Position numbers and translations under genes: made by a program. DNA of 64,000 nt from the NCBI GenBank assembly GCA_963801985.1, contig CAWDGV010000008.1:39360-103359 (forward strand), given 5' to 3'. The notes under the pieces are model-generated. The model ran no database searches and had not been told where the DNA came from. It saw nothing but the letters and a program-made list of their open reading frames with translations. Source of the DNA: JABDQZ01 sp963801985. Its GTDB lineage: Bacteria; Pseudomonadota; Gammaproteobacteria; Chromatiales; Chromatiaceae. Below are positions 1-7,662 of this stretch, piece by piece (position 1 is the stretch's first letter; the number at the start of each line of letters is the position of its first letter).

Positions 1-529
1 TGCAGAAATCATAGTTGAAGCGGGGATTGGCAACCGGGTAGAGCAGGCGGGAAAGCATGCCACGTTTGTAGGTAATGATATCGCAGTCATGAATGGCAAT
101 GGATTGGGTATTGTTCTTGGCCAGCATGTAGCCCATGCAGTACCAGACATTACGTCCCTTGCCACGTTCTGTAGGCGCCAGGCCCTGGTCTCGCAGCTTC
201 TTATCAATAGCCATCAGGTTTGGACCATCGTTCCAAAGCAGGCAGTGCGGCTGTGGCAGACGAGAGAAAAACTCGATGGCATGCTTAAACTGCTCCCTGT
301 CGGCCTGGTCAATTCCAATAACAATTTGGTTCAGGTAAGAAGCATCTTTGAGTTCATCCAGGATAAGTTTTAATGCAGGCCTTTCCAGCTCGGAATAGAG
401 TGAGGGTAATATCAAGCCCATTGGCTTGGTTGCTGAAAAAGTATCTAGATCTGCCTCGATCTCCTCAAGGGTACGCGTGGACATATTATGTAGCGTGGTT
501 ACACGTCCGTTCTGAAAAAAATCACTCAT
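1..529 (-). CDS. Glucosyl/mannosyl-3-phosphoglycerate synthase-like glycosyltransferase (partial)
   Basis: Only the first 176 codons are present; the gene runs off the left edge. The frame is open from ATG at 529, and the start overlaps the stop of the upstream phosphatase by 4 nt (ATGA), so the two are translationally coupled. The protein has a GT-A type nucleotide-sugar transferase look, with a DCD metal-binding motif at about residues 148-150 inside IAIHDCDII and a basic stretch GKGRNVWY just before it. Placed after a 3-phosphoglycerate-sugar phosphatase and a glycerate kinase, it most likely joins a sugar nucleotide to 3-phosphoglycerate, the first step of glucosylglycerate (or mannosylglycerate) synthesis. 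Which sugar is used cannot be read from the sequence. The family call is from motifs plus context. Confidence 0.72.
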   Translation of the reverse strand, partial: MSDFFQNGRVTTLHNMSTRTLEEIEADLDTFSATKPMGLILPSLYSELERPALKLILDELKDASYLNQIVIGIDQADREQFKHAIEFFSRLPQPHCLLWNDGPNLMAIDKKLRDQGLAPTERGKGRNVWYCMGYMLAKNNTQSIAIHDCDIITYKRGMLSRLLYPVANPRFNYDFC

Positions 530-1365
530 CTTGACTCCTCGGCCTGGATTTTATTAAGCGCAAAATTGATCCCTTCGGCCCAACCTTCCGGCGCTTGTTT
601 ATTTGTTATGTAGGGTGGGGTGATGTGTAGCATTAACTGCCCGTTGCCGGGTGACTGAACAACGACTGCGATATCAGCGTGTATCAGCATATCAGCATCA
701 TTGGCGCTGTCTCCCAACACGACAGTATTGACTGGCTGCGGATAATATTTAGCCAGTTCATCAATAGCTGTGCCCTTGTCACAGGCGCCTAGAATATGCA
801 GAAAGCGGCCTCCCTGCAGGGTTTTGAGGTTCTGTTGCTGTAGTAGTTGCTTCAGGCTCTCGAGTTCATGCTCAGATTTATTCCAGATCACGGGTTCGCT
901 GAACTCCCGAGCTATCGCGTCTTTTGCCTGGGATTCAGTCAATCCGGTCAGGCGGGCTGCTTCAGCTGGAGAACATTTTGACAAGCGCAGAAAAGCATTA
1001 TTCTCGATAGCCAGCTGCTCCAGCGTAACATCAATTTGTTCCAGGGTATTGCCCAGTACAATTTCCCAGAAATGATCTCTTTGCCTGGCATTACTGTCCG
1101 GTTTTTCGGGGAACTGATTTCGCGGCAGGAACAGGCAGGAGCCGTTTTCCACGATAAAAGGTGCTTCAATGCCCAGTAACTTCTGGATTTTAAGAGTTTC
1201 TGGATAGGTCTTGCTGGTATTGAGAATGACAGGTATCTGTTTGTTCTTGAGCTTGACTAGGGCGGGTAAGGCCGCCTGGTATTGATAGTCATGATGATTC
1301 AGCAAGGTGCCATCCAGGTCAGATATGACCAGCCATTGCCTGTTGTTGTTATCAGTCTGCGGCAT
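526..1365 (-). CDS. HAD-family mannosyl/glucosyl-3-phosphoglycerate phosphatase
   Basis: A 279-residue cytoplasmic HAD phosphatase of the MPGP/YedP type. The nucleophile motif DLDGT lies at residues 16-20 and the C-terminal metal motif appears as GDSANDADM. It should remove the phosphate from glucosyl- or mannosyl-3-phosphoglycerate to release the compatible solute. The frame is open further upstream to 1467, but that would overlap the glycerate kinase by more than 100 nt. The ATG at 1365 gives a 14-nt overlap with the kinase stop and puts the catalytic motif at the family's usual distance from the N-terminus, so I chose it. It is the middle gene of a three-gene operon. Confidence 0.83.
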   Translation of the reverse strand: MPQTDNNNRQWLVISDLDGTLLNHHDYQYQAALPALVKLKNKQIPVILNTSKTYPETLKIQKLLGIEAPFIVENGSCLFLPRNQFPEKPDSNARQRDHFWEIVLGNTLEQIDVTLEQLAIENNAFLRLSKCSPAEAARLTGLTESQAKDAIAREFSEPVIWNKSEHELESLKQLLQQQNLKTLQGGRFLHILGACDKGTAIDELAKYYPQPVNTVVLGDSANDADMLIHADIAVVVQSPGNGQLMLHITPPYITNKQAPEGWAEGINFALNKIQAEESR

Positions 1366-2254
1366 GGCGATCGACGATTCCTGCAATGCTATGGTCTGGA
1401 CGGACGGGGAGAATGATATCTGCTTTTTCTGGAAGATGATCAAGCGTGTGACGCGTGATTCTTTCATAATGCTGAATGAAACGATTTAACGCGCTGTCAT
1501 CCATCAGGCGGTATGCCTGGTCAGCAGGCGTGGACTCCCGGAGTTTTTGTTCCTGCAACTGGCGCCATTGATACACATGCTCAAAATCCGGAGATCTTAG
1601 CATCAGGCTAAGGTTGGCTCTGGAGAACACGCGCTGGTGATATTCAATTAAGCGGGTATTGGCATATTGTCGCCATGTCCCGTCAGCATCTTCATTGGCT
1701 TCCAGTTCGTTAATCGGCTGTTGCAGCTGTTCGCTGGTCTGGGGAGGGCTGTGATTGCACCAGCCTTCAAACAGGATCACTTTTACCGGCTGTTGGTATC
1801 GATGCCACTGGTTTTTTTCCCGGCGATCATCAATCGCTTTATCAAACTGTGGAACATCAGCTGTTTTTCCATGGAGTAGTTTGTCGATGACTTCATCCAT
1901 CAGTTCAAGATCATGGGTGCCGGGTACACCCCGGGTTGTCAGAAGAGGATGTATATCCTTGCCAATTTGCTGACGCTGCTGGTAAGTGGAGTAGAAATCA
2001 TCCAGGGAGAAGGCAGCAACCGGCGCATTCAAGCGAGTTTCAATGATGAGTTTAATAAAACTGGTGAGCGTCGATTTGCCAGTACCCTGGGCACCATTAA
2101 TGTTAACCATCAAAGGTTGCTCAGTTAAGTGAGTCAACAACATGTCGGCAAGCGGCAGGTAGGTTTCTGTAACAACCTGCATAAAATCAGCAGGAAGACG
2201 TTGTTCCTGGATCAGTTTTCTGCAAGCATCAATTACCGGTTCTGAGGAGGGCAT
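1352..2254 (-). CDS. D-glycerate 3-kinase-like P-loop kinase
   Basis: A 300-residue P-loop kinase with Walker A GAQGTGKST at residues 54-62 and a downstream SLDDFY motif typical of the D-glycerate 3-kinase/uridine-kinase-like group. It would phosphorylate glycerate to 3-phosphoglycerate, providing or recycling the acceptor for the glycosyltransferase encoded two genes downstream. It is the first gene of the minus-strand operon and overlaps the phosphatase start by 14 nt. Alternative: a kinase for another small acid. The neighbours make glycerate the best guess. Confidence 0.78.
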   Translation of the reverse strand: MPSSEPVIDACRKLIQEQRLPADFMQVVTETYLPLADMLLTHLTEQPLMVNINGAQGTGKSTLTSFIKLIIETRLNAPVAAFSLDDFYSTYQQRQQIGKDIHPLLTTRGVPGTHDLELMDEVIDKLLHGKTADVPQFDKAIDDRREKNQWHRYQQPVKVILFEGWCNHSPPQTSEQLQQPINELEANEDADGTWRQYANTRLIEYHQRVFSRANLSLMLRSPDFEHVYQWRQLQEQKLRESTPADQAYRLMDDSALNRFIQHYERITRHTLDHLPEKADIILPVRPDHSIAGIVDRHAAD

Positions 2255-2492
2255 GGGTCTGGTTTCAGTTCATTTTTAAACAGTTTTCAAGCAGGTTAAC
2301 AATTTAGCAAGGTTCGTTGAATCAATCATTGATATAAACCTGAGCAGTTTTCATACCAATTCATGATTTTTCGCTCTGCTATTGTGCAAAATGGATGGTT
2401 TGTAAAAATAATCTTTTGAGTTTTACCTCTATTGCATCATAAAGGTGCAATTAAAAGCGACATGTGTTTAAAACAGTGCGGAAAGGAAAAAA

Positions 2493-3257
2493 ATGCAGCA
2501 GAAAAAAGCTTTCATTACGGGAAATAGCAGTGGACTTGGGTTGGGATTAAGCAAAACCCTGCTGAAGGAGGGATACCGTGTCTATGGCTGTAGCAGGCGG
2601 GGCTGCCAGCTTACTGGTGATATCGTTGATGTATGCGGCGACCTGACTGATTTTAAGACAATACCCAAGACCTTGAATGATTTGTTGGACGAAGTTGATG
2701 TACTGGATTTGGTGATTTTGAATGCCGGAATTCTGGGGTCTATCAAGCAGATGTCTGAAGCATCCGTAGATGAACTGCGACAAATTATGGATATCAATGT
2801 CTGGTCAAATAAAGTAATACTGGACTGGTTGTTACACTCGGGTATTCGGGTGCGGCAGATTTTACTGATGTCATCCGGTGCAGCCGTTTTGGGTAATAAG
2901 GGCTGGGGCGGATATGCTTTGTCCAAGGCAGCACTGAACATGTTGGGCAAACTTTACGCGCATGAATTTCAGGATACACATATTGCATCAATTGCTCCGG
3001 GCTTGATTGCCACAAAGATGACTGATTATCTTTGCGATGAAGCGGATAATGAGCAGTTTCCTGCTTTAAAACGTATTCAGCAGGCACGCGGGACAGCCGT
3101 TATGCTGTCACCGGAAGAGGCATCACAACGTATCATGCAGTCTCTGCAACCATTAAGGGAGTTTGAAAGCGGCAGCTTTGTTGATTTGCGCCAGATTTTA
3201 GCGCCGCAGGAATATGCAGAATTAATGGCTAACTGGAATAAGCCGGTTGTGCATTAG
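2493..3257 (+). CDS. Short-chain dehydrogenase/reductase (SDR)
   Basis: A 254-residue classical SDR. The cofactor loop GNSSGLGLG lies at residues 10-18, the structural NAG at 77-79, and the catalytic Ser127/128, Tyr141 and Lys145 are all present (YALSK). The substrate cannot be deduced. An A/G-rich ribosome site (GGAAAGGA) stands just before the ATG. Its last 29 bp overlap the end of the convergent diguanylate cyclase gene on the other strand. Confidence 0.88.
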   Translation: MQQKKAFITGNSSGLGLGLSKTLLKEGYRVYGCSRRGCQLTGDIVDVCGDLTDFKTIPKTLNDLLDEVDVLDLVILNAGILGSIKQMSEASVDELRQIMDINVWSNKVILDWLLHSGIRVRQILLMSSGAAVLGNKGWGGYALSKAALNMLGKLYAHEFQDTHIASIAPGLIATKMTDYLCDEADNEQFPALKRIQQARGTAVMLSPEEASQRIMQSLQPLREFESGSFVDLRQILAPQEYAELMANWNKPVVH

Positions 3258-4818
3258 TTATCTCGATTTCGCTTGTGTAAATCTCGATACGGTTTCTGCC
3301 TTTATGTTTAGCCTGGTAACAGGCGATATCAGCGCGATCAAGTACGGCATCAACTGATTTGTCGTCAGCTGAAAGCATGGTTAAACCGATACTGACACCC
3401 ACTTTATATTCTTCACCTTCCCATTGGAGACTGTAATTGTTGACGGTATCGAGCAGTTTTTCGGCAATTTGGTTACCTTTTTCCGCATCGCAATTTTCCA
3501 GCAGGACGGCAAATTCATCACCACCGCGTCGTGATAGGAAATCACGTTGACGCAGACTTTTTCCCATCAGCCTGGTCAGTTGTTGCAACAGCTTGTCACC
3601 GGCAGCATGACCCAGGGCATCGTTGATCTGTTTGAACTTGTCCAGGTCGAGGAACATCAATACATGACGGGCTTCCGGCTCTGCCATGCGCTCCAGCACT
3701 TTACCAAGATGATTGTCGAATTCACGCCGATTGATGAGTCCGGTTAAAGGGTCATGTGTTGCCTGGTATTCAATTTCCCGGGCATAGGCGCGAGACTTGG
3801 TTACATCACGGAATACCAGTACTGCACCAATGATATTACCGTTGCCGGTACGAATGGGGGAGGCATGACTTTCAATCGGAATGTACTCATCATGGCGTTT
3901 TAAAACCGGGTCCTGAATGGCTTCAGAGGTTTTGTTTTGCGACAGGCAAAGTGAGATCGGGTTTTTTATCGGTTTTAACGAATCTTCATCGTAAAGTTTC
4001 AAAATATCATTCACTGGTTTACCAACAGCGGTGGTAGAGGAAATTCCAAGAATATGTTCGGCAGAATGATTGATTGCTTCGATGATTTCCAAATGGTTGG
4101 TTGTAATTACACCATCACCAATGGAGGATAAAGTCGTGATGGCTTTTTCTTTTTCCTGGAAAAGATCTTCCTGAACACGACAGATCTTTTTGGTGATAAA
4201 CCCGGCGAGCACGATGCTGAGCAGGATTGCAAAACCGCCGATCAGGATCATGATGAACTTGGTTTCTTGAACGGAAGCATTGGCAACTTTTGAAGCTTCA
4301 AGAGAGGACTTGCTGACAAGTGTAATGAGTTTATCCAGTTCAGTCAGCACTGCATCCTGGGCAGGGACTGCCTGTTCAATCAGAATTTTCTGGGCTTCCT
4401 GCATTTTGTTCTCTGCTGCTAGAGATATCACTGCTCGCTGCAATGGAATCGCGAGTCCGGTAAAACGGCCCTGATTATCAAGTACCTGTTTTTCGGTAGG
4501 TTCAAGTTCCATTTGTACCAATTGCAAGCGTGCATTTGCAAATTTGGCACCATACACATCAAGTTTAAGCATTTGTTCATCCCGGACAAAGGGATCATCA
4601 ATTAACAGGTATTCATGCAGGATGACGGTTCGTTCCCTGGCAGAGCCAAGCATTGTTGTTAGCAGTTCTGTTTTCTTATTGTGTTCCAGAACGATCACAT
4701 TTATTCGTTCATTAATTAAGCGTGCGGATGCTATCCCAAGAATGATTAAAAAAACCATCAGGCCGATCAACAAAGAGAAGATCGCATAGAGTCTGAACTT
4801 GGTTGTGATAATTGACAT
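3229..4818 (-). CDS. Membrane diguanylate cyclase (PAS-GGDEF)
   Basis: A 529-residue inner-membrane protein. A transmembrane helix at about 9-31 is followed by a helical periplasmic domain (four-helix-bundle sensor type) to about 186, a second helix at 187-208, a PAS domain at about 224-345 and a GGDEF domain to the end. The active site is GGDEF at 432-436, and the product-inhibition I-site RQRD lies five residues before it, so the protein should make c-di-GMP and be feedback-controlled. There is no EAL domain. The gene stands alone and converges on the SDR gene. Confidence 0.9.
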   Translation of the reverse strand: MSIITTKFRLYAIFSLLIGLMVFLIILGIASARLINERINVIVLEHNKKTELLTTMLGSARERTVILHEYLLIDDPFVRDEQMLKLDVYGAKFANARLQLVQMELEPTEKQVLDNQGRFTGLAIPLQRAVISLAAENKMQEAQKILIEQAVPAQDAVLTELDKLITLVSKSSLEASKVANASVQETKFIMILIGGFAILLSIVLAGFITKKICRVQEDLFQEKEKAITTLSSIGDGVITTNHLEIIEAINHSAEHILGISSTTAVGKPVNDILKLYDEDSLKPIKNPISLCLSQNKTSEAIQDPVLKRHDEYIPIESHASPIRTGNGNIIGAVLVFRDVTKSRAYAREIEYQATHDPLTGLINRREFDNHLGKVLERMAEPEARHVLMFLDLDKFKQINDALGHAAGDKLLQQLTRLMGKSLRQRDFLSRRGGDEFAVLLENCDAEKGNQIAEKLLDTVNNYSLQWEGEEYKVGVSIGLTMLSADDKSVDAVLDRADIACYQAKHKGRNRIEIYTSEIEITNAQPAYSS

Positions 4819-4976
4819 TGGCCAGTAAAACCGCCTGTTTTCCCTTGGTGTATTGTTTTTGTGTCATTATTTTCTGGCTATTGATTAACCATCTATAAGC
4901 ATGTAGCGGCAGCGACCGGGGATTGTTGAATGAATTAAATTCCTCTATCTGTAGAGACTTTATCGATAGCCGTGGA

Positions 4977-5795
4977 TTAGTTTTCCAGCACTTTTTCTAC
5001 CGGGACATTCAGAAAACTCGTCCATTGTTCAAAATGATCACGGTTCATCGCGCCAACGGCTGAGCGGGGTGCCACTGATGGATGAAAAATGGTGTCACCA
5101 TCCAGGGTGCAGCTGATCCCGCCCGCACGACGGAAAATCAGTTCGCCCGCGGCATAGTCCCAGATATTGGAGCGTCCATGCAGGTATACATGAAAGCGGT
5201 TGGCTGCCAGCCAGCACCAGTCCAGCGCGACGGAGCCGAAACTGCGCTGAGAGCCAAAAGGTTGCCGGGTGACAAGGCGAGTCGCCAGTTCGGGTGTCAG
5301 GCGTTTGAAATCCACAACGCCAATGCATTGCGCCAGGTTTGCCGGGGTGGCAGCGGTTTTTAATACCACGCCATTGAGTTTGGCTTCTCCCTGGTCGGTA
5401 GCGGTGAAGGCCTCGTCACGATTGGGATCGTAGACAATACCGCGGCGAATCTTGCCTTCAATATATAAAGCTACTGAAATCGCAAAGTAGGGGATGCCCG
5501 CTGCAAAATTACTGGTCCCATCGAGTGGATCGACGATCCAGAGCCCTTTGCTGTGATCGGCCATGCGCTGTGCCTGTTGTTCAGCTGTCATTTCTTCAGC
5601 CAGGAAATCATAATCAGGCCAGCGTGACTGTAATTGTTGTTGCAGACTTGCCTGGGTTGCCAGGTCGGCGTCCGTAACAATGCTGTGGTCCGCTTTGTAA
5701 TGGCGTGAAATCTGGCCGAAGTGGGGCATCAGCTGCTGTTGAGCAGTTGTTCGCACGATTTCAATCAGCTCATTGATATCAGGCAGGTTCATCAT
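4977..5795 (-). CDS. Inositol monophosphatase family protein
   Basis: A 272-residue Mg-dependent sugar-phosphate phosphatase fold. The metal ligands are visible as the AEE motif at 66-68, DPLDGTSNF at 89-97 and WDYAAGE at 212-218. The family covers inositol-1-phosphatase, histidinol-phosphatase (HisN) and 3'(2'),5'-bisphosphate nucleotidase (CysQ), and the sequence does not decide between them. A second member in this window, at 26.6-27.4 kb, is the clear SuhB. It overlaps by 17 bp the stop of the decayed LysR gene upstream, and the ATG at 5795 sits inside that remnant's reading frame. Confidence 0.85.
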   Translation of the reverse strand: MMNLPDINELIEIVRTTAQQQLMPHFGQISRHYKADHSIVTDADLATQASLQQQLQSRWPDYDFLAEEMTAEQQAQRMADHSKGLWIVDPLDGTSNFAAGIPYFAISVALYIEGKIRRGIVYDPNRDEAFTATDQGEAKLNGVVLKTAATPANLAQCIGVVDFKRLTPELATRLVTRQPFGSQRSFGSVALDWCWLAANRFHVYLHGRSNIWDYAAGELIFRRAGGISCTLDGDTIFHPSVAPRSAVGAMNRDHFEQWTSFLNVPVEKVLEN

Positions 5796-6110
5796 TAATA
5801 ACCTCGTCTTTATAATTCATCACAAAGGATTCAAATAAACTGGCAACCGGAGACAGCTTTTTACCCGCTAACGACACCAGGTACCACTTACGCATGATAG
5901 GGAAGTCCTTGACCGGGATTGCATGCAATCGGCCGGTTTCCAGTTCCAGTTCTACCGTGTGGCTCGAAACTATACCGAGTTCCAGTCCAGCCTGCTTGCC
6001 TCGTTAGTGGTCATTTCGAAAAAATGCTCAATGGCAGCCCGGGTGGCAGAGACTTTTTCGCGAATTACAAAGGTCTGGCTTTTTGTATCAGATACTTTCA
6101 GGTTTTTTTA
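5779..6110 (-). pseudogene. Remnant of a CbbR-like LysR regulator (C-terminal part, frameshifted)
   Basis: Minus-strand translation gives a LysR substrate-binding-domain C-terminus in two frames. The upstream piece (about 6110-6005) reads FVIREKVSATRAAIEHFFE, then the frame is lost at an in-frame TAA near 6003. The downstream piece reads GLELGIVSSHTVELELETG and then IMRKWYLVSLAGKKLSPVA, ending at a TGA at 5779-5781. This block is characteristic of RuBisCO-operon regulators of the CbbR type. The DNA-binding N-terminal two-thirds are missing; the sequence beyond 6110 is AT-rich and shows no helix-turn-helix. It is most likely a dead gene, a trace of lost or relocated CO2-fixation regulation. 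Confidence 0.72.
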
Positions 6111-6179
6111 TTAAATGAATGCAGTCAGTTCACGATTGTTTTGAGATTGGAGAGAAATCGGTTCTGGAACCAGATTTCA

Positions 6180-6209
6180 TTAAAAAGGGGACATTAGTCC
6201 CCTTTTTAA
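6180..6209. terminator. Symmetric intrinsic terminator
   Basis: A perfect 13-bp inverted repeat (TTAAAAAGGGGAC, loop ATTA, GTCCCCTTTTTAA) with A and T tracts on both sides of a G/C core. It lies just after the stop of the DsrE-like gene on the minus strand and would work in both directions. Confidence 0.85.
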
Positions 6210-6230
6210 TGGTTGAGACCCAGGCTTGAA

Positions 6231-6716
6231 TCAGGGCTTGATATAGGTGTATCCCTGCATTTGCAGGTGTGAAAGTTCAGCAACGCCACTTGGAACGATG
6301 TCAGCCTTGTCGACATTGTATAAATCGTTTTCGATATTAACTTTTCTGCCTTTAACTGTGTTGGCACACACATTAAAAGCGACCCCCTGGTTCTTCAGGC
6401 TGTCGATTTTGCTGGCCATTTCATCGGTTGCATTGGCATTTTTAAATTTGGGCAAACTTTCTAGAGACTCGGGATTCAGTAGTAACGCGAGACCATTGCC
6501 ATGTAGCACAATTTTAATGTCCATATTTTCAGCGCCTACGGCATTAATATGATTCTGAATGTTTCTTAAAGCTCCTGCCTGTTTTTTGGGGTTGTCATAG
6601 TTAATGTGGTAAACCACTTTCTGTTTGCCATAGTCGGCAAATACCGGGTTGCTTACAAAGACTGATAAAATTAATGCTATAAAAGTTAATACTAAAGTAT
6701 TTTTTCGTTTCATCAT
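6231..6716 (-). CDS. Exported DsrE/DsrF-like protein
   Basis: A 161-residue protein with an N-terminal signal peptide (basic MMKRK, hydrophobic core, VFA-D cleavage near residue 27). The mature part is a DsrE-like fold, with VVYHINYDNP at the start, KIVLHGNGLALL, and a conserved Cys117 in FNVCANTVKG. Cytoplasmic DsrE proteins carry sulfane sulfur in sulfur oxidation. Exported relatives with one Cys are common in sulfur bacteria and their exact role is unknown. It is monocistronic, followed by a strong terminator. The cysteine suggests persulfide handling in the periplasm, which is an inference. Confidence 0.8.
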   Translation of the reverse strand: MMKRKNTLVLTFIALILSVFVSNPVFADYGKQKVVYHINYDNPKKQAGALRNIQNHINAVGAENMDIKIVLHGNGLALLLNPESLESLPKFKNANATDEMASKIDSLKNQGVAFNVCANTVKGRKVNIENDLYNVDKADIVPSGVAELSHLQMQGYTYIKP

Positions 6717-7012
6717 GTTTCCTCTGTGTGATCATTTTTGATAATAGTGGAGAATTTTTATTCTTCTCCAGAGGTAGATGAAGCAAGAGTGCGATTTATT
6801 CCATTTTTTTAGTTGATTTGTCGATGAAAGTGCACTGTTACAATGCCTACGGGAGGCTATTGTTTTGAAATGGTGCAGATTACCTGAATTAGAAAAAAAG
6901 CCGGACTTAATTAAGTTGCTGTTTTTTAAGTAAAAAGTAATTAGGGATGCTTTCTTTTCAAAGGGCATGATATTTGCGTCAATGAGTAAGTCTGCAAAAA
7001 AATATTGTAGAG
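6717..7012. other. AT-rich divergent intergenic region
   Basis: About 300 bp between two divergent genes. It holds the start region of the DsrE-like gene on the left and a sigma-54 promoter candidate on the right. I see no further gene or repeat in it. Confidence 0.6.
6964..6977 (+). promoter_or_regulatory. Candidate sigma-54 (RpoN) promoter
   Basis: GGCATGATATTTGC has the invariant GG, exactly ten bases, then GC, and matches the TGGCACG-N4-TTGC consensus at GGCA and TTGC. It ends 44 nt before the ATG of the next gene. Only pattern-level support; no activator gene lies beside it. Confidence 0.45.
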
Positions 7013-7021
7013 GTGTTCACC

Positions 7022-7654
7022 ATGAAAAATATCAAGGGCCATTATTTTCTTGATCCGCACCCGGGCTGGGGAGGGTGTGCTGAAGAACTGTTTCATTACA
7101 CTTCCCGCTACGTGGCCACCACCGAGGCTTTTTTGAAATATCTTGCCAAGGACCCGGATTTTTCCATGTCCGGTTACAAGGCAGCTTTATTGAATATCGA
7201 GCAGCGCGAATTGATGGCGGCAGTCTTTTATTTTGAGCCTTCAGAAGAAACCGCCAGGGTGATGATCAAAATTGTTTCGTCTGTGTTGTCTAACGAGAAT
7301 CATATTGATGACAAGCTGGTTGAACCCTATAAAGAAGTGCTGGAAAAGATACCACGGGGTAAAAAAATCCATTACCAGGCTTTTGATAAAAGGCTGGATA
7401 AAGGGGATGTTTCTCCCGTTGATCCATTCCTGAACATTGCCGAACGTTTACAACTTCCCGTTGCAATTGTTGACCATCATGTCGAAGTCTCCCTGCACCA
7501 CCTGGCAAAATATCTTGATTCACCAAATTCACGCATACGTATAAACCTGCATCAGGCAATACTAAGATTGCATAATGCCGGCTATATAATGCGTAATCAT
7601 CGAGAGCTGACTCATGCGGAAGCTCACGATATTGCTACTGAAGATGCTGTTTAA
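7022..7654 (+). CDS. Conserved-looking protein of unknown function
   Basis: A 210-residue soluble protein that I do not recognise. The composition is ordinary for the genome and it has no signal peptide or membrane segment. The N-terminus carries GHYFLDPHPGWGGCAEELF. The second half holds a His-rich stretch (VDHHVEVSLHHLAKYL, about 155-170) and a C-terminal basic region with HNAGYIMRNH. A GTG at 7013 would add three residues, but the ribosome site GAGGTG covers it and sits eight bases before the ATG at 7022, so I chose the ATG. The His cluster might bind metal. A possible sigma-54 promoter precedes it. Confidence 0.75.
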   Translation: MKNIKGHYFLDPHPGWGGCAEELFHYTSRYVATTEAFLKYLAKDPDFSMSGYKAALLNIEQRELMAAVFYFEPSEETARVMIKIVSSVLSNENHIDDKLVEPYKEVLEKIPRGKKIHYQAFDKRLDKGDVSPVDPFLNIAERLQLPVAIVDHHVEVSLHHLAKYLDSPNSRIRINLHQAILRLHNAGYIMRNHRELTHAEAHDIATEDAV

Positions 7655-7662
7655 AAAATACT

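Noticed and set aside
1365..1467. Longer N-terminus of the HAD phosphatase
   Set aside because: It would run over 100 nt into the kinase gene and move the catalytic DLDGT far from the N-terminus.
3229..3257. Convergent 29-bp overlap of the SDR and diguanylate cyclase genes as a special regulatory device
   Set aside because: Short tail-to-tail overlaps are common and both proteins end normally.
5919..6197. Plus-strand open frames across the LysR remnant
   Set aside because: The minus strand gives a clear family match; the plus frames have no ribosome site and no match.
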